Assembly: GCA_033557465.1 (NCBI GenBank)
Contig: CM066043.1
Span: 113,814,778-113,878,777 of the forward strand
From: Ichthyophis bannanicus
Lineage: Eukaryota; Chordata; Amphibia; Gymnophiona; Ichthyophiidae
Direction: 5' to 3'
Length of the DNA: 64,000 bases
How positions within the stretch are numbered: position 1 is the first letter of the stretch; every line of letters begins with the position of its first letter. The notes beneath the pieces are model-generated. The model worked only from the letters and a program-made list of their open reading frames with translations. It was not told the origin of the DNA and ran no database searches. Below, piece after piece: positions 29,932-44,150 of the stretch. The position numbers and the translations under genes are program-made.

Positions 29932-32433
29932 ACAAAGCTTAAAAACAGGGGAATAGCACATATTGTTAAATTAAAAATATACATAATTAGTGAAATGAAT
30001 AATACAACAAACAATACATGGAAACACATAACAATTAGATTAATACCATATATACATTAAAAAATAATAACAAGTAAATCATTGCAATTGCCAAAGTGAT
30101 TACCCTTATAACTGTGTAAACTGATATAGAGCAGTGTACATTAACTATGAGTCTTTTTAAAATAGTTATGGGGATCACACAAATATACATTAAAAACTCT
30201 CTAAAAGATTATTAGGGAGACGCAGGACATGAGGATTGAAACCAAAGGATCAGGCAGACCAATAGATAATAATTGGTTGTATGTAATAAACATGTGTTGA
30301 AAATGAAAATGAACAATAATAATAATAATAAATGCATAAAAGGGATGATACTGTGTTAAAAAATACAAAATGATGATAAACCAACTGAACATGTAAAAGT
30401 GTAAAAATTGGTAAAATGGTAAAATACAAATATTGAATTGAGTCTATAGCAAATAGATATTAAACTACAAATTACTGCTGTTAAAGCATAATAGTACTTG
30501 CAGAGAAAAGGAGGGATGAAGATAATATAATAATGATAATATAAAAAATAAAAATATAAAAATATATATATAAACGACGAAAAGTGATGATAATAATAAT
30601 GGTGATAGTGCATAGATAAAAAACTATCCCTTTGAGCATTCAAAGGATATTATTGATCCTTATAGTGTAATTAGGATGTTAGAATACTCAATAGGACCAC
30701 TAACCTGAGTCGATTTATTAGTTTGTTTGCATCATGTTCAAGAATTGTTCAATGAACTGTTGATTGAAATATGAACCATTGGCAAAAACCAAGAAACAAA
30801 CGGGAAAAAAGAGATAAGACTAATTAGGCTATGAAAGATATTCATGTATATGTCATGTGAATCTATGTAAAATTGTGTTCATGGAAACATATGATGTATT
30901 ATTAAATACATAATTATCATGAGGTAGTATGAAAAAACAATTGAGATTGATCTATTCTTGTGATGCTCTTGACTGTTTGCAATGCCCTTTACTTAAAATT
31001 GATGGTACTAAGGGACAGTGTAAACGAAAATGGTAGGAACTGAAAATTATCTGTTGGACCTTTAGTTAATTCATCTTTATCTAGATGTGTGATATATTGC
31101 TATGGAAAAATGCAGTGGAAATTACTGTGCCTTACATAACGTTGTAAGGAGGACCAGTTGGATAAATAGCCAAGAAATTCCCTTGTCTAATAGGACCGTC
31201 ACCTTATTGAACAGTAAAACCATACTGGACAATCAACTTGAAGCGATGGACTATTTAAAACAGCATATAAATATGTAAAATTGAATCGATGATGGTGTTA
31301 ATATATGCACCACTTATATTAATCTCCCTATAGTGCTTGTAAACATGAAATGTAGAAGGTAATCATAATGTTTAAAATCAATTAACTACTCGTAAAAAAA
31401 CGGGAGACTTGTGGGGAGGAATGGCACATGATGACTAGTATTAGCAATTAGCAATACTTATTTTGAGTCTACACCGGCAGGACGCCGTAACGATAGATGT
31501 TGAAAACAGTACTTTATAACGTGATAAACCTGAACTTATTGTAAACCGTTTAAAAGGATCATGGTGCTGTGGAGTTATAATACATAAAAATTATGTTATA
31601 TGATTATAAATGAATGAAATACATGTAAACTGACCCAGACTCAAAAGGTGCGTTGATCGTGTCGTCTTAATGTAGGGCAAGAGGAGCCGCTATTCTAATC
31701 GTAGAGGAAAAAACAGATTGTGTTATATTTAAAATAAACTGTTTATGAGACTGAAACTACACTTAATAAAGGCGGGAAATTACCCGACAGTACTAGTTAA
31801 AAATGAGAATATTAATGACTTGAAAACATTTAATGTGAAAAAGTAAAAAGGTAAAACCGGCAGTACTCATTAAGACTACAGGAGTCCTGTGTAATCGCTA
31901 TGTAAGAATAACACCGCTGTACTAAGCTTAAAACCAAGGCACGATCCAGAACTGACGATAATATAAAACATCCGCCGATGATATTGTACCATAAGGTTGT
32001 AAACAGAAGCCAGACAACATACCTGAAAAAATGAATTTCCTGCCGCCAGCAGTAGAGGAGAGCTTTGAAGAGCGCTTGTGAGAAGCCAGATTTTAAACGT
32101 CAAATTCCCGCCAAAATCGGGAGAGGTTACTAAGTGGGGAGGAGCTTATTTGACAGGACTCATCAACCGAAATTTAAAGTTCCATATGAAGTTCTGTGTT
32201 TTAAGATTAACTACCATGCCAGAAAATATCATAAAACGATGCTGATGCAAGATATTGTTCATGCTTGCCAACCAATTTATATGATAAGCTTCCTTGGTGA
32301 ACACTGCTATATTTATAAACAGTGATATTTAAGATGTGGTGAATAATGTCCGAATAGTGAATAAAGCTATCAAAAATATGAGTGGCTTGCTGATAAGCAT
32401 AAATATGGTCACTGGATAGATAAATTGAAGTAT

Positions 32434-35400
32434 CTATAGAAACACAGAGAGGTCTACCTCTTGATTAAGTCCGTTAGGTTCCAGACTGTTGAACTCATAA
32501 ATGAACCTTTGTTCAAGTTTTAAAAGGGCCTTGTTGATGTCTCCACCTCTCCAATGTAGTGTAACTTTTTTCAGGACCAAGAACTTTAAATCGCTAATTT
32601 TGTGACCTGTTGTGACCCAGTGTGTTACCAGAGGTTTATCTACAATTTTTCTTGAAATACTGCTCCTATGCTCAATAATGCGCGTGCGCACTTCTCTCGT
32701 AGTCTTACCCGATATATACCAAATTACAGGGACATAACACCAGATATATAACATTGGACGTTTTACAATTTGTGTAGTTGTGTAAATATACTTTATGTAA
32801 TGTTGTGGGATGAATAAAGCTGTTTTTGACTGTAATGGTGTGAAGGCAAACTGAACAGTTTTCCGCAACTGAAGTGACCTTTAATCTTAGGTGGAGGGTT
32901 GCACCTTGTGAGAGCTGACGTGACTAATAAATTGGAAAGATTGGGATTCCTTTTATACGCTATCATTAAGCGTTTAGTAGAAAATTGTGGTAAAGAGGTG
33001 AGTAAATGCCATTCTTCTCTTAGAATATTGATGATTGGTTTAGAAAGTTGAGTATATGTAAGAGCACAAACAATCTTGTCTGCTTTTTTTTGTCGATCTT
33101 TCTTTTGCAATAGAGTAGAGCGTTCTGTCATGCATTCTCTAACATATGCTTTTTTTATACATTTAGAAGAATAGCCTCTGTCTTTAAATCTATTATGCAT
33201 CCTGACTGCTTGTTGTTCGAAATCTGCATCTGATGTGCATAGTCTTTTGATCCGAAGGAATTGGCTGATTGGTAGATTGTGTTTAAGTGAGGGGTTATGG
33301 TAACTATCAAATTTCAATAAAGTGTTACGGTCTGTTGGTTTTTGGAAAAGATCTGTAGAAAATCCATTAGTATCTTTTTTAATCATGATGTCTAAATATG
33401 AGATTTTATCTGCACTGAAATGCCCCTCAAACTGTAAGTTAGGGTCCAAATTATTTAACCATGCGAAAAAATGTTGTAATAGTTGTTCTGTGCCTTCCCA
33501 GATGATGAGGATGTCATCAATGTACCGCTTCCATAGTTTGATATTAGATTGATATGGATGTCGTGTCATGAATTGTTTCCTCAAATTGAGCAACGTACAA
33601 GTTGGCAACGTCTGGTGCCATGGATGACCCCATGGCAAACTCCTTTTTATTTGTTTATAATAAATACCCTAAAGTTGAAATAATTCTCAGTCATAGCCAA
33701 TGTGGCTAATTGTGTGAGAAAAAAGGTTGGGATACGGATGGGTTTAGGCCTTAAAAGGAGAGTGTCAGTTAACACTTCTAAAGCTGCTTGTTGTGGTATA
33801 TTCGTATATAACGAATTAATGTCTAATGTGACCAGCAGAAGATCATTGTTTATATCCTTCAAAATCTTGCAAGATATTGATGATATGTGTGGAGTCGTGT
33901 ACGTATGACGGAATAATTGGAACGAAGGTCTTAATAATACGTCTAAAACTTGGAAAGAGGTTTCAAGCAGAGAACCTAAGGCGGACACTATTGGTCGTCC
34001 TGGCGGATTAACGAGTGTTTTTATGAATTTTTGGTACCATATATATTGTTGGTATGACCGGATGAGAAACTTTAAGGAAATTGATCTCATGAGTAGTGAG
34101 ATAACCAGCTTCTTTGCCAATATAGAGTAAGGTGTCAATTTTCTGCTGTATGACTGATGTTGGATCATCAAAGATTTTCTCATAGAATGCTGTATTGTTT
34201 AATTGGCGCATTGTTTCTTTAATATAGTTGTCTCTATCTTGAACAACTATTGCTCCGCCTTTGTCGGCCGGTTTTATAATAATATTATTATTGGACTGTA
34301 GGTTTTTTCAAGGCCATTTTATGTGGACCTGTCCAAATTGTAGTAATTATGAGTGCGTTTCTGTTGATATAATTTAGCTACCTTAGACATGACTATATGT
34401 TCATATGCAGTGATTATGGCATTGTTATTGGGAGGGACCCATGTGGACGGGTTTTTGACTATTGATGGGTCAGCCACGTCATGTTTGGACCCTCTAAAGA
34501 AATCTGTTATTCTAATCTTTCTAAAAAATTTGTATAACTCTACACATGTAGTGAACTTGTCATGCTGCTTAGTGGGAACATAGGCAATCCTTTCTCTAAT
34601 ACTTGTATGTCATTGTCCGTAAGTTGATAACTAGATAGATTGACAACATTACTCACAGGTCCCAATCCAGCTGTCTCTTGGCTGCAAGTTCCCGTGAATG
34701 GCCTTTCTCTGGGGCCATTCCATGTGTCAATGGAGGTTCTCTGGGTCTGGCCTGCCAATTGTTTGGTGACCTGTGAAATGTGTCTCTTCCACCTCCTTTC
34801 CAAAGGGTCCTCCTTGTGAAAATCCTTCTTGGGACTGCGTGGTTGCCTAGAGGGATGTGAAGGAAACTGACGAAAATAAGGACCCAGAGGGGTCTAACCG
34901 ATCGTTTGTGTGATGGCGTGACCTTTTTGTGTAATCTTGCTTCTTCCTGTAGTGGAGATGGAGATCTAGATTGGGGTCTGTTATACTTTTTCTGATGGTA
35001 TCTATTTTTAGAATGTGGTCTAGGGGACCTAAACGGTCTTTTATTGGAAAAGCTTCTGTGTCTATCTTTTTGTTCTGTTTTGTTGTATGTCCAATAGTAG
35101 ACCATATTGAGTTTTGTAATCTTCTTCATCCCTTTTATACTTTTTGATTTTTTATTCTTGGTGTTGCCTGTTTAAACTCCAAACTATTCTTATCAAAATC
35201 TTTTCTTTCTTTATCATAATGCTTATCTTGTTTTTTTCAGTTGTTCTATTTTGGAGTCTATTTTGGGTTTAAGGGCCTCAGTCCTGCGTCTGGAGGTATT
35301 AATCAACAAGATCATAAGATCTAATGAGCATTTATTGAGTATTTTTTACCCAATCTGTCATAAAACTACTGTCATCCCTGAACATGCCAGGGGCTTTCTG

Positions 35401-35623
35401 GATCCTCAATCCCCTTGGGATGATCTTTTTTCGACAGTACTCAAGAAGGGAGGCCGCGTGTAGGTCCTCCCTAATGTATTTTTTCATCATCCAGATGAGT
35501 TTCTCTCCATTCTTCATCTATGTCCGGTGAAGATTCTTCTTGTGTGAAGAATGGATCCTCAGGTAGCATAGATTTCAAATCATCTTCTTTGTAGCTGAGG
35601 ATCTCTTTCCAAGGAGAGAACAT
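32434..35623 (-). pseudogene. PLE polyprotein, copy 2
   Basis: Minus-strand pieces: start ATG at 35,623; basic region 35,129-34,653; pre-RT region 34,803-34,540; RT first half 34,211-33,647; RT second half through the linker 33,638-32,793; GIY-YIG part 32,868-32,434. The joint between RT and linker, broken in copy 1, is open here ('EGHFSADKISYLDIM'). Instead an extra T near 32,861 breaks the Cys-rich linker, and an extra base near 33,650 breaks RT. Catalytic YIDD, YIG and EHR residues are all visible. Confidence 0.8.
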
Positions 35624-35748
35624 GGCTCCTGGAAACCAGGAAAAACACAAGAAGGAGCAGAGTGTCTTGCGCTACCAGCTAGTAAACACAAAGGAGCAAG
35701 ATACGAAGATGTGGATGTTGGTAGAGCCTTTAATGGTGATGGTCAGAG

Positions 35749-35789
35749 ACCCCGACGCGTTTCGGCGTGGGACGCCTTCTTCAGGGGGT
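35749..35789 (-). ncRNA. Hammerhead-ribozyme-like motif, copy 3
   Basis: Same 41-nt core as copies 1 and 2, with no change in stems or catalytic bases. Predicted cleavage is at plus 35,754/35,753. Confidence 0.7.
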
Positions 35790-38288
35790 ACAAGCTTAAA
35801 AACAGGGGAATAGCACATATTGTTAAATTAAAAATATAAATAATTAGTGAAATGAATAATACAACAAACAATACATGGAAAACATAAACAATTAGATTAT
35901 ACCATATATACGTTAAAAAATAATAACAAGTAAATCATTGCAATTGCCAAAGTGATTACCCTTCTAACTGTGTAAACTGATATAGAGCAGTGTACATTAA
36001 CTATGAGTCTTTTTAAAATAGTTATGGGGATCACACAAATATACATTAAAAAACTCTCTAAAAGATTATTAGGGAGACGCAGGACATGAGGATTGAAACC
36101 AAAGGATCAGGCAGACCAATAGATAATAATTGGTGTATGTAATAACATGTGTTGAAAATGAAAATGAACAATAATAATAATAATAATAAATGCATAAAAG
36201 GGATGATACTGTGTTAAAAAATACAAAATGATGATAAACCAACTGAACATTTCAAAGTGTAAAAATTGGTAAAATGGTAAAATACAAATATTGAATTGAG
36301 TCTATAGCAATAGATATTAAACTACAAATTACTGCTGTTAAAGCTAATAGTACTTGCAGAGAAAAGGAGGGATGAAGATAATATAATAATGATAATATAA
36401 AAAATAAAAATATAAAAATATATATATCACGGACGAAAAGTGATGTAAATAATGGTGATAGTGCATAGATAAAAAACTATCCCTTTGAGCATTCAAAGGA
36501 TATTATTGATCATTATAGTGTAATTAGGATGTTAGAATACTCAATAGGACCACTAACCTGAGTCGATTTATTAGTTTGTTTGCATCATGTTCAAGACTTG
36601 TTCAATGAAACTGTTGATTGAAATATGAACCATTGGCACAAACCAAGAAACAAACGGGAAAAAAGAGATTAGACTAATTAGGCTATGAAAGATATTCATG
36701 TATATGTCATGTGAATCTATGTAAAATTGTGTTCATGGAAACATATGATATATATTAAATACATAATTATCATGAGGTAGTATGAAAAAACAATTGAGAT
36801 TGATCTATTCTTTGTGATGCTCTTGACTGTTGCAATGCCCTTTACTTAAAATTGATGGTACTAAGGGACAGTGTAAACGAAAATGGTAGGAACTGAAAAT
36901 TATCTGTTGGACCTTTAGTTAATTCATCTTTATCTAGATGTGTGATATATTGCTATGGAAAAATGCAGTGGAAATTACTGTGCCTTACATAACGTTTGTA
37001 AGGAGGACCAGTTGGATACATAGCCAAGAAATTCCCTTGTCTAATAGGACCGTCACCTTATTGAACAGTAAAACCATACTGGACAATCAACTTGAAGCGA
37101 TGACTATTTAAAACAGCATATAAATATGTAAAATTGAATCGATGATGGTGTTAATATATGCACCACTTATATTAATCTCCCTATAGTGCTTGTAAACATG
37201 AAATGTAGAAGGTAATCATAATGTTTAAAATCAATTAACTACTCGTAAAAAACGGGAGACTTGTGGTGGAGGAATGGCACATGATGACTAGTATTAGCAA
37301 TTAGCAATACTTATTTTGAGTCTACACCGGCAGGACGCCGTAACGATAGATGTTGAAAACAGTACTTTATAACGTGATAAACCTGAACTTATTGTAAAAC
37401 CGTTTAAAAGGATCATGGTGCTGTGGAGTTATAATACATAAAAATTATGTTATATGATTATAAATGAATGAAATACATGTAAACTGACCCAGACTCAAAA
37501 GGTGCGTTGATCGTGTCGTCTTAATGTAGGGCAAGAGGAGCCGCTATTCTAATCGTAGAGGAAAAAACAGATTGTGTATATTTAAAATAAACTGTTTATG
37601 AGACTGAAACTACACTTAATAAAGGCGGGAAATTACCCGACAGTACTAGTTTAAAAATGAAATATTAATGACTTGAAAACATTTAATGTGAAAAAGTAAA
37701 AAGGTAAAACCGGCAGTACTCATTAAGACTACAGGAGTCCTGTGTAATCGCTATGTGAGAATAACACTGCTGTACTAAGCTTAAAACCAAGGCACGATCC
37801 AGAACTGACGATAATATAAAACATCCGCCGATGATATTGTACCATAAGGTTGTAAACAGAAGCCAGACAACATACCTGAAAAAATGAATTTCCTGCCGCC
37901 AGCAGTAGAGGAGAGCTTTGAAGAGCGCTTGTGAGAAGCCAGATTTTAAACGTCAAATTCCCGCCAAAATCGGGAGAGGTTACTAAGTGGGGAGGAGCTT
38001 ATTTGACAGGACTCATCAACCGAAATTTAAAGTTCCATATGAAGTTCTGTGTTTTAAGATTAACTACCATGCCAGAAAATATCATAAAAAACGATGCTGA
38101 TGCAAGATATTGTTCATGCTTGCCAACCAATTTATATGATAAGCTTCCTTGGTGAACACTGCTATATTTATAAACAGTGATATTTAAGATGTGTGAATAA
38201 TGTCCGAATAGTGAATAAAGCTATCAAAAATATGAGTGGCTTGCTGATAAGCATAAATATGGTCACTGGATAGATAAAATTGAAGTAT

Positions 38289-41200
38289 CTATAGAAACAC
38301 AGAGAGGTCTACCTCTTGATTAAGTCCGTTAGGTTCCAGACTGTTGAACTCATAAATGAACCTTTGTTCAAGTTTTAAAAGGGCCTTGTTGATGTCTCCA
38401 CCTCTCCAATGTAGTGTAACTTTTTTCAGGACCAAGAACTTTAAATCGCTAATTTTGTGACCTGTTGTGACCCAGTGTGTTACCAGAGGTTTATCTACAA
38501 TTTTTCTTGAAATACTGCTCCTATGCTCAATAATGCGCGTGCGCACTTCTCTCGTAGTCTTACCGATATATACCAAATTACAGGGACATAACACCAGATA
38601 TAACATTGGACGTTTTACAATTTGTGTATTTGTGTAAATATACTTTATGTAATGTTGTGGGATGAATAAAGCTGTTTTTGACTGTAATGGTGTGAAGGCA
38701 AACTGAACAGTTTCCGCAACTGAAGTGACCTTTAATCTTAGGTGGAGGGTTGCACCTTGTGAGAGCTGACGTGACTAATAAATTGGAAAGATTGGGATCC
38801 TTTTATACGCTATCATTAAGCGTTTAGTAGAAAATTGTGGTAAAGAGGTGAGTAAATGCCATTCTTCTCTTAGAATATTGATGATTGGTTTAGAAAGTTG
38901 AGTATATGTAAGAGCACAAACAATCTTGTCTGCTTTTTTTTGTCGATCTTTCTTTTGCAATAGAGTAGAGCGTTCTGTCATGCATGCTCTAACATATGCT
39001 TTTTTGATACATTTAGAAGAATAGCCTCTGTCTTTAAATCTATTATGCATCCTGACTGCTTGTTGTTCGAAATCTGCATCTGATGTGCATAGTCTTTTGA
39101 TCCGAAGGAATTGGCTGATTGGTAGATTGTGTTTAAGTGAGGGGTTATGGTAACTATCAAATTTCAATAAAGTGTTACGGTCTGTTGGTTTTTGGAAAAG
39201 ATCTGTAGAAAATCCATTAGTATCTTTTTTAATCATGATGTCTAAATATGAGATTTTATCTGCACTGAAATGACCCTCAAAACTGTAAGTTAGGGTCCAA
39301 ATTATTTAACCATGCGAAAAAATGTTGTAATAGTTGTTCTGTGCCTTCCCAGATGATGAGGATGTCATCAATGTACCGCTTCCATAGCTTTGATATTAGA
39401 TTGATATGGATGTCGTGTCATGAAGTGTTTCTCAAATTGAGCAACGTACAAGTTGGCAACGTCTGGTGCCATGGATGACCCCATGGCAACTCCTTTTATT
39501 TGTTTATAATAAATACCCCTAAAGTTGAAATAATTCTCAGTCATAGCCAATGTGGCTAATTGTGTGAGAAAAAAGGTTGGGATACGGATGGGTTTAGGCC
39601 TTAAAAGGAGAGTGTCAGTTAACACTTCTAAAGCTGCTTGTTGTGGTATATTCGTATATAACGAATTAATGTCTAATGTGACCAGCAGAAGATCATTGTT
39701 ATATCCTTCAAAATCTTGCAAGATATTGATGATATGTGTGGAGTCGTGTACGTAATAACGAATAATTGGAACGAAAGGTCTTAATAATACGTCTAAAAAC
39801 TTGGAAAGAGGTTCAAGCAGAGAACCTATGGCGGACACTATTGGTCGTCCTGGCGGATTAACGAGTGTTTTATGAATTTTTGGTACCATATATATTGTTG
39901 GTATGACCGGATGAGAAACTTTAAGGAAATTGATCTCATGAGTAGTGAGATAACCAGCTTCTTTGCCAATATAGAGTAAGGTGTCAATTTTCTGCTGTAT
40001 GACTGATGTTGGATCATCAAAGATTTTCTCATAGAATGCTGTATTGTTTAATTGGCGCATTGTTTCTTTAATATAGTTGGCTCTATCTTGAACAACTATT
40101 GCTCCGCCTTTGTCGGCCGGTTTTATAATAATATTATTATTGGACTGTAGGTTTTTTCAAGGCCATTTTATGTGGACCTGTCAAATTATAGTAATTATGA
40201 GTGCGTTTCTGTTGATATAATTTAGCTACCTTAGACATGACTATATGTTCATATGCAGTGATTATGGCATTGTTATTGGGAGGGACCCATGTGGACGGGT
40301 TTTTGACTATTGATGGGTCCAGCCACGTCATGTTTGGACCCTCTAAAGAAATCTGTTATTCTAATCTTTCTAAAAAATTTGTATAACTCTACACATGTAG
40401 TGAACTTGTCATGCTGCTTAGTGGGAACATAGGACAATCCTTTCTCTAATACTTGTATTTCATTGTCCGTAAGTTGATAACTAGATAGATTGACACATTA
40501 CTCACAGGTCCCAATCCAGCTGTCTCTTGGCTGCAAGTTCCCGTGAATGGCCTTTCTCTGGGGCCATTCCATGTGTCAATGGAGGTTCTCTGGGTCTGGC
40601 CTGCCAATTGTTTGGTGACCTGTGAAATGTGTCTCTTCCACCTCCTTTCCAAAGGGTCTCCTTGTGAAAATCCTTCTTGGGACTGTGTGGTTGCCTAGAG
40701 GGATGTGAAGGAACTGACGAAAATAAGGACCCAGAGGGGTCTACCGATCGTTTGTGTGATGGCGTGACCTTTTGTGTAATCTTGCTTCTTCCTGTAGTGG
40801 AGATGGAGATCTAGATTGGGGTCTGTTATACTTTTTCTGATGGTATCTATTTTTAGAATGTGGTCTAGGGGACCTAAACGGTCTTTTATTGGAAAAGCTT
40901 CTGTGTCTATCTTTTGTTCTGTTTTGTTGTATGTCCAATAGTAGACCATATTGAGTTTGTAATCTTCTTCATATCCCCTTTTATACTTTTTGATTTTTTT
41001 ATTCTTGGTTGCCTGTTTCTAACCTCCAAACTATTCTTATCAAAATCTTTTCTTTCTTTATCATAATGCTTATCTTGTTTTTTCAGTTGTTCTATTTTGG
41101 AGTCTATTTTGGGTTTAAGGGCCTCAGTCCTGCGTCTGGAGGTATTAATCAACAAGATCATAAGATCTAATGAGCATTTATTGAGTATTTTTACCCAATC

Positions 41201-41465
41201 TGTCATAAAACTACTGTCATCCCTGAACATGCCAGGGGCTTTCTGGATCCTCAATCCCCTTGGATGATCTTTTTTCGACAGTACTCAAGAAGGGAGGCCG
41301 CGTGTAGGTCCTCCCTAATGTATTTTTTCATCATCCAGATGAGTTCTCTCCATTCTTCATCTATGTCCGGTGAAGATTCTTCTTGTGTGAAGAATGGATC
41401 CTCAGTAGCATAGATTTCAAATCATCTTCTTTGTAGCTGAGGATCTCTTTCCAAGGAGAGAACAT
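38289..41465 (-). pseudogene. PLE polyprotein, copy 3
   Basis: Minus-strand pieces: start ATG at 41,465; N-terminal 41,254-40,907, where the frame runs unbroken from the acidic part to the basic part; basic region 40,938-40,741; pre-RT 40,652-40,446 and 40,331-40,137; RT 40,060-39,368; RT C-terminus and linker 39,236-38,775; GIY-YIG 38,606-38,289. A two-base loss near 38,600, a one-base loss near 38,800 and changes near 39,285 and 39,385 break it. The palm and endonuclease motifs match copy 1. Confidence 0.8.
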
Positions 41466-41591
41466 GGCTCCTGGAAACCAGGAAAAACACAAGAAGGAGC
41501 AGAGTGTCCTTGCGCTACCAGCTAGGAAACACAAAGGAGCAAGATACGAAGATGTGGATGTTGGTAGAGCCTTTAATGGTGATGGTCAGAG

Positions 41592-41633
41592 ACCCCGACG
41601 CGTTTTCGGCGTGGGACGCCTTCTTCAGGGGGT
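41592..41633 (-). ncRNA. Hammerhead-ribozyme-like motif, copy 4 (one extra base)
   Basis: As in copies 1-3 but with GAAAA instead of GAAA in the core (plus 'gttttcgg'). A fourth A in this loop would be expected to impair catalysis. It may equally be a homopolymer error. Confidence 0.6.
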
Positions 41634-44150
41634 ACAAAGCTTAAAAACAGGGGAATAGCACATGTTGTTAAATTAAAAATATAAATAATTAGTGAAATGA
41701 ATAATACAACAAACAATACATGGAAAACATAAACAATTAGATTATACCATATATACATTAAAAAATAATAACAAGTAAATTCATTGCAATTGCCAAAGTG
41801 ATTACCCTTATAACTGTGTAAACTGATATAGAGCAGTGTACATTAACTATGAGTCTTTTTAAAATAGTTATGGGGATCACACAAATATACATTAAAAACT
41901 CTCTAAAAGATTATTAGTGAGACGCAGGACATGAGGATTGAAACCATAGGATCAGGCTGACCTTTAGATAATAATTGTTTTATGTAATTAACATGTGTTG
42001 AAAATGAAAATGAACAATAATAATAATAATAATAAATGCATAAAAGGGATGATACTGTGTTAAAAAATACAAAATGATGATAAACCAACTGAACATGTAA
42101 AAGTGTAAAAATTGGTAAAATGGTAAAATACAAATATTGAATTGAGTCCTATAGCAAATAGATATTAAACTACAAAATTACTGCTGTTAAAGCATAATAG
42201 TACTTGCAGAGAAAAGGAGGGATGAAGATAATATAATAATGATAATATAAAAAATAAAATATAAAAATATATATAAACGGACGAAAAGTGATGATAATAA
42301 TAATGGTGATAGTGCATAGATAAAAAACTATCCCTTTGAGCATTCAAAGGATATTATTGATCCTTATAGTGTAATTAGGATGTTAGAATACTCAATAGGA
42401 CCACTAACCTGAGTCGATTTATTAGTTTGTTTGCATCATGTTCAAGAATTGTTCAATGAAACTGTTGATTGAAATATGAACCATTGGCAAAAACCAAGAA
42501 ACAAACGGGAAAAAAAGAGATTAGACTAATTAGGATATGAAAGATATTCATGTATATGTCATGTGAATCTATGTAAAATTGTGTTCATGGAAACATATGA
42601 TATATATTAAATACATAATTATCATGAGGTAGTATGAAAAAACAATTGAGATTGATCTATTCTTGTGATGCTCTTGACTGTTGCAATGCCCTTTACTTAA
42701 AATTGATGGTACTAAGGGACAGTGTAAAACGAAAATGGTAGGAACTGAAAATTATCTGTTGGACCTTGTAGTTAATTCATCTTTATCTAGATGTGTGATA
42801 TATTGCTATGGAAAAATGCAGTGGAAATTACTGTGCCTTACATAACGTTGTAAGGAGGACCAGTTGGATAAATAGCCAAGAAATTCCCTTGTCTAATAGG
42901 ACCGTCACCTTATTGAACAGTAAAACCATACTGGACAATCAACTTGAAGCGATGACTATTTAAAACAGCAAATAAATAAGTAAAATTGAATCGATGATGG
43001 TGTTAATATATGCACCACTTATATTAATCTCCCTATAGTGCTTGTAAACATGAAATGTCTAAGGTAATCATAATGTTTAAAATAAAATAACTACTCGTAA
43101 AAAATCGGGAGACTTGTGGGGAGGAATGGCACATGATGACTAGTATTAGCAATTAGCAATACTTATTTTGAGTCTACACCGGCAGGACGCCGTAACGATA
43201 GATGTTGAAAACAGTACTTTATAACGTGATAAACCTGAACTTATTGTAAACCGTTTAAAAGGATCATGGTGCTGTGGAGTTATAATACATAAAAATTATG
43301 TTATATGATTATAAATGATGAAATACATGTAAACTGACCCAGACTCAAAGGTGCGTTGATCGTGTCGTCTTAATGTAGGGCAAGAGGAGCCGCTATTCTA
43401 ATCGTAGAGGAAAAACAGATTGTGTTATATTTAAAATAAACTGTTTATGAGACTGAAACTACACTTAATAAAGGCGGGAAATTACCCGACAGTACTAGTT
43501 AAAAATGAGAATATTAATGACTTGAAAACATTTAATGTGAAAAAGTAAAAAGGTAAAACCGGCAGTACTCATTAAGACTACAGGAGTCCTGTGTAATCGC
43601 TATGTGAGAATAACACTGCTGTACTAAGCTTAAAACCAAGGCACGATCCAGAACTGACGATAATATAAAACATCCGCCGATGATATTGTACCATAAGGTT
43701 GTCAACAGAAGCCAGACAACATACCTGAAAAAATGAATTTCCTGCCGCCAGCAGTAGAGGAGAGCTTTGAAGAGCGCTTGTGAGAAGCCAGATTTTAAAC
43801 GTCAAATTCCCGCCAAAATCGGGAGAGGTTACTAAGTGGGGAGGAGCTTATTTGACAGGACTCATCAACCGAAATTTAAAGTTCCATATGAAGTTCTGTG
43901 TTTTAAGATTAACTACCATGCCAGAAAATATCATAAAAACGATGCTGATGCAAGATATTGTTCATGCTTGCCAACCAATTTATATGATAAGCTTCCTTGG
44001 TGAACACTGCTATATTTATAAACAGTGATATTTAAGATGTGGTGAATAATGTCCGAATAGTGAATAAAGCTATCAAAAATATGAGTGGCTTGCTGATAGC
44101 ATAAATATGGTCACTGGATAGATAAATTGAAGTATCTATAGAAACACAGA

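Larger units (their letters stand above)
29783..35640 (-). mobile_element. Penelope-like element, array copy 2 (5,858 bp)
   Basis: Same layout as copy 1 and nearly identical. It shares with copy 1 several diagnostic bases absent from copies 3 and 4: 'agagataagacta' (not 'agagattagacta'), 'taagaataacaccgc' and 'tacgaaggtgtgg'. The 3' AT-rich region is 29,932-32,430. The array joint to copy 1 is exact ('ccagg' then 'aaaaacac'). Confidence 0.9.
35641..41482 (-). mobile_element. Penelope-like element, array copy 3 (5,842 bp)
   Basis: Same layout. It shares with copy 4 'agagattagacta', 'gtgagaataacactgc', 'tacgaagatgtgg' and 'attagattataccat'. Private changes include 'gtgtatttgtgtaaat' (about 38,624) and 'cgtaataacgaat' (about 39,750), which help to test whether later inverted copies derive from it. 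The 3' AT-rich region is 35,790-38,288. Confidence 0.9.
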
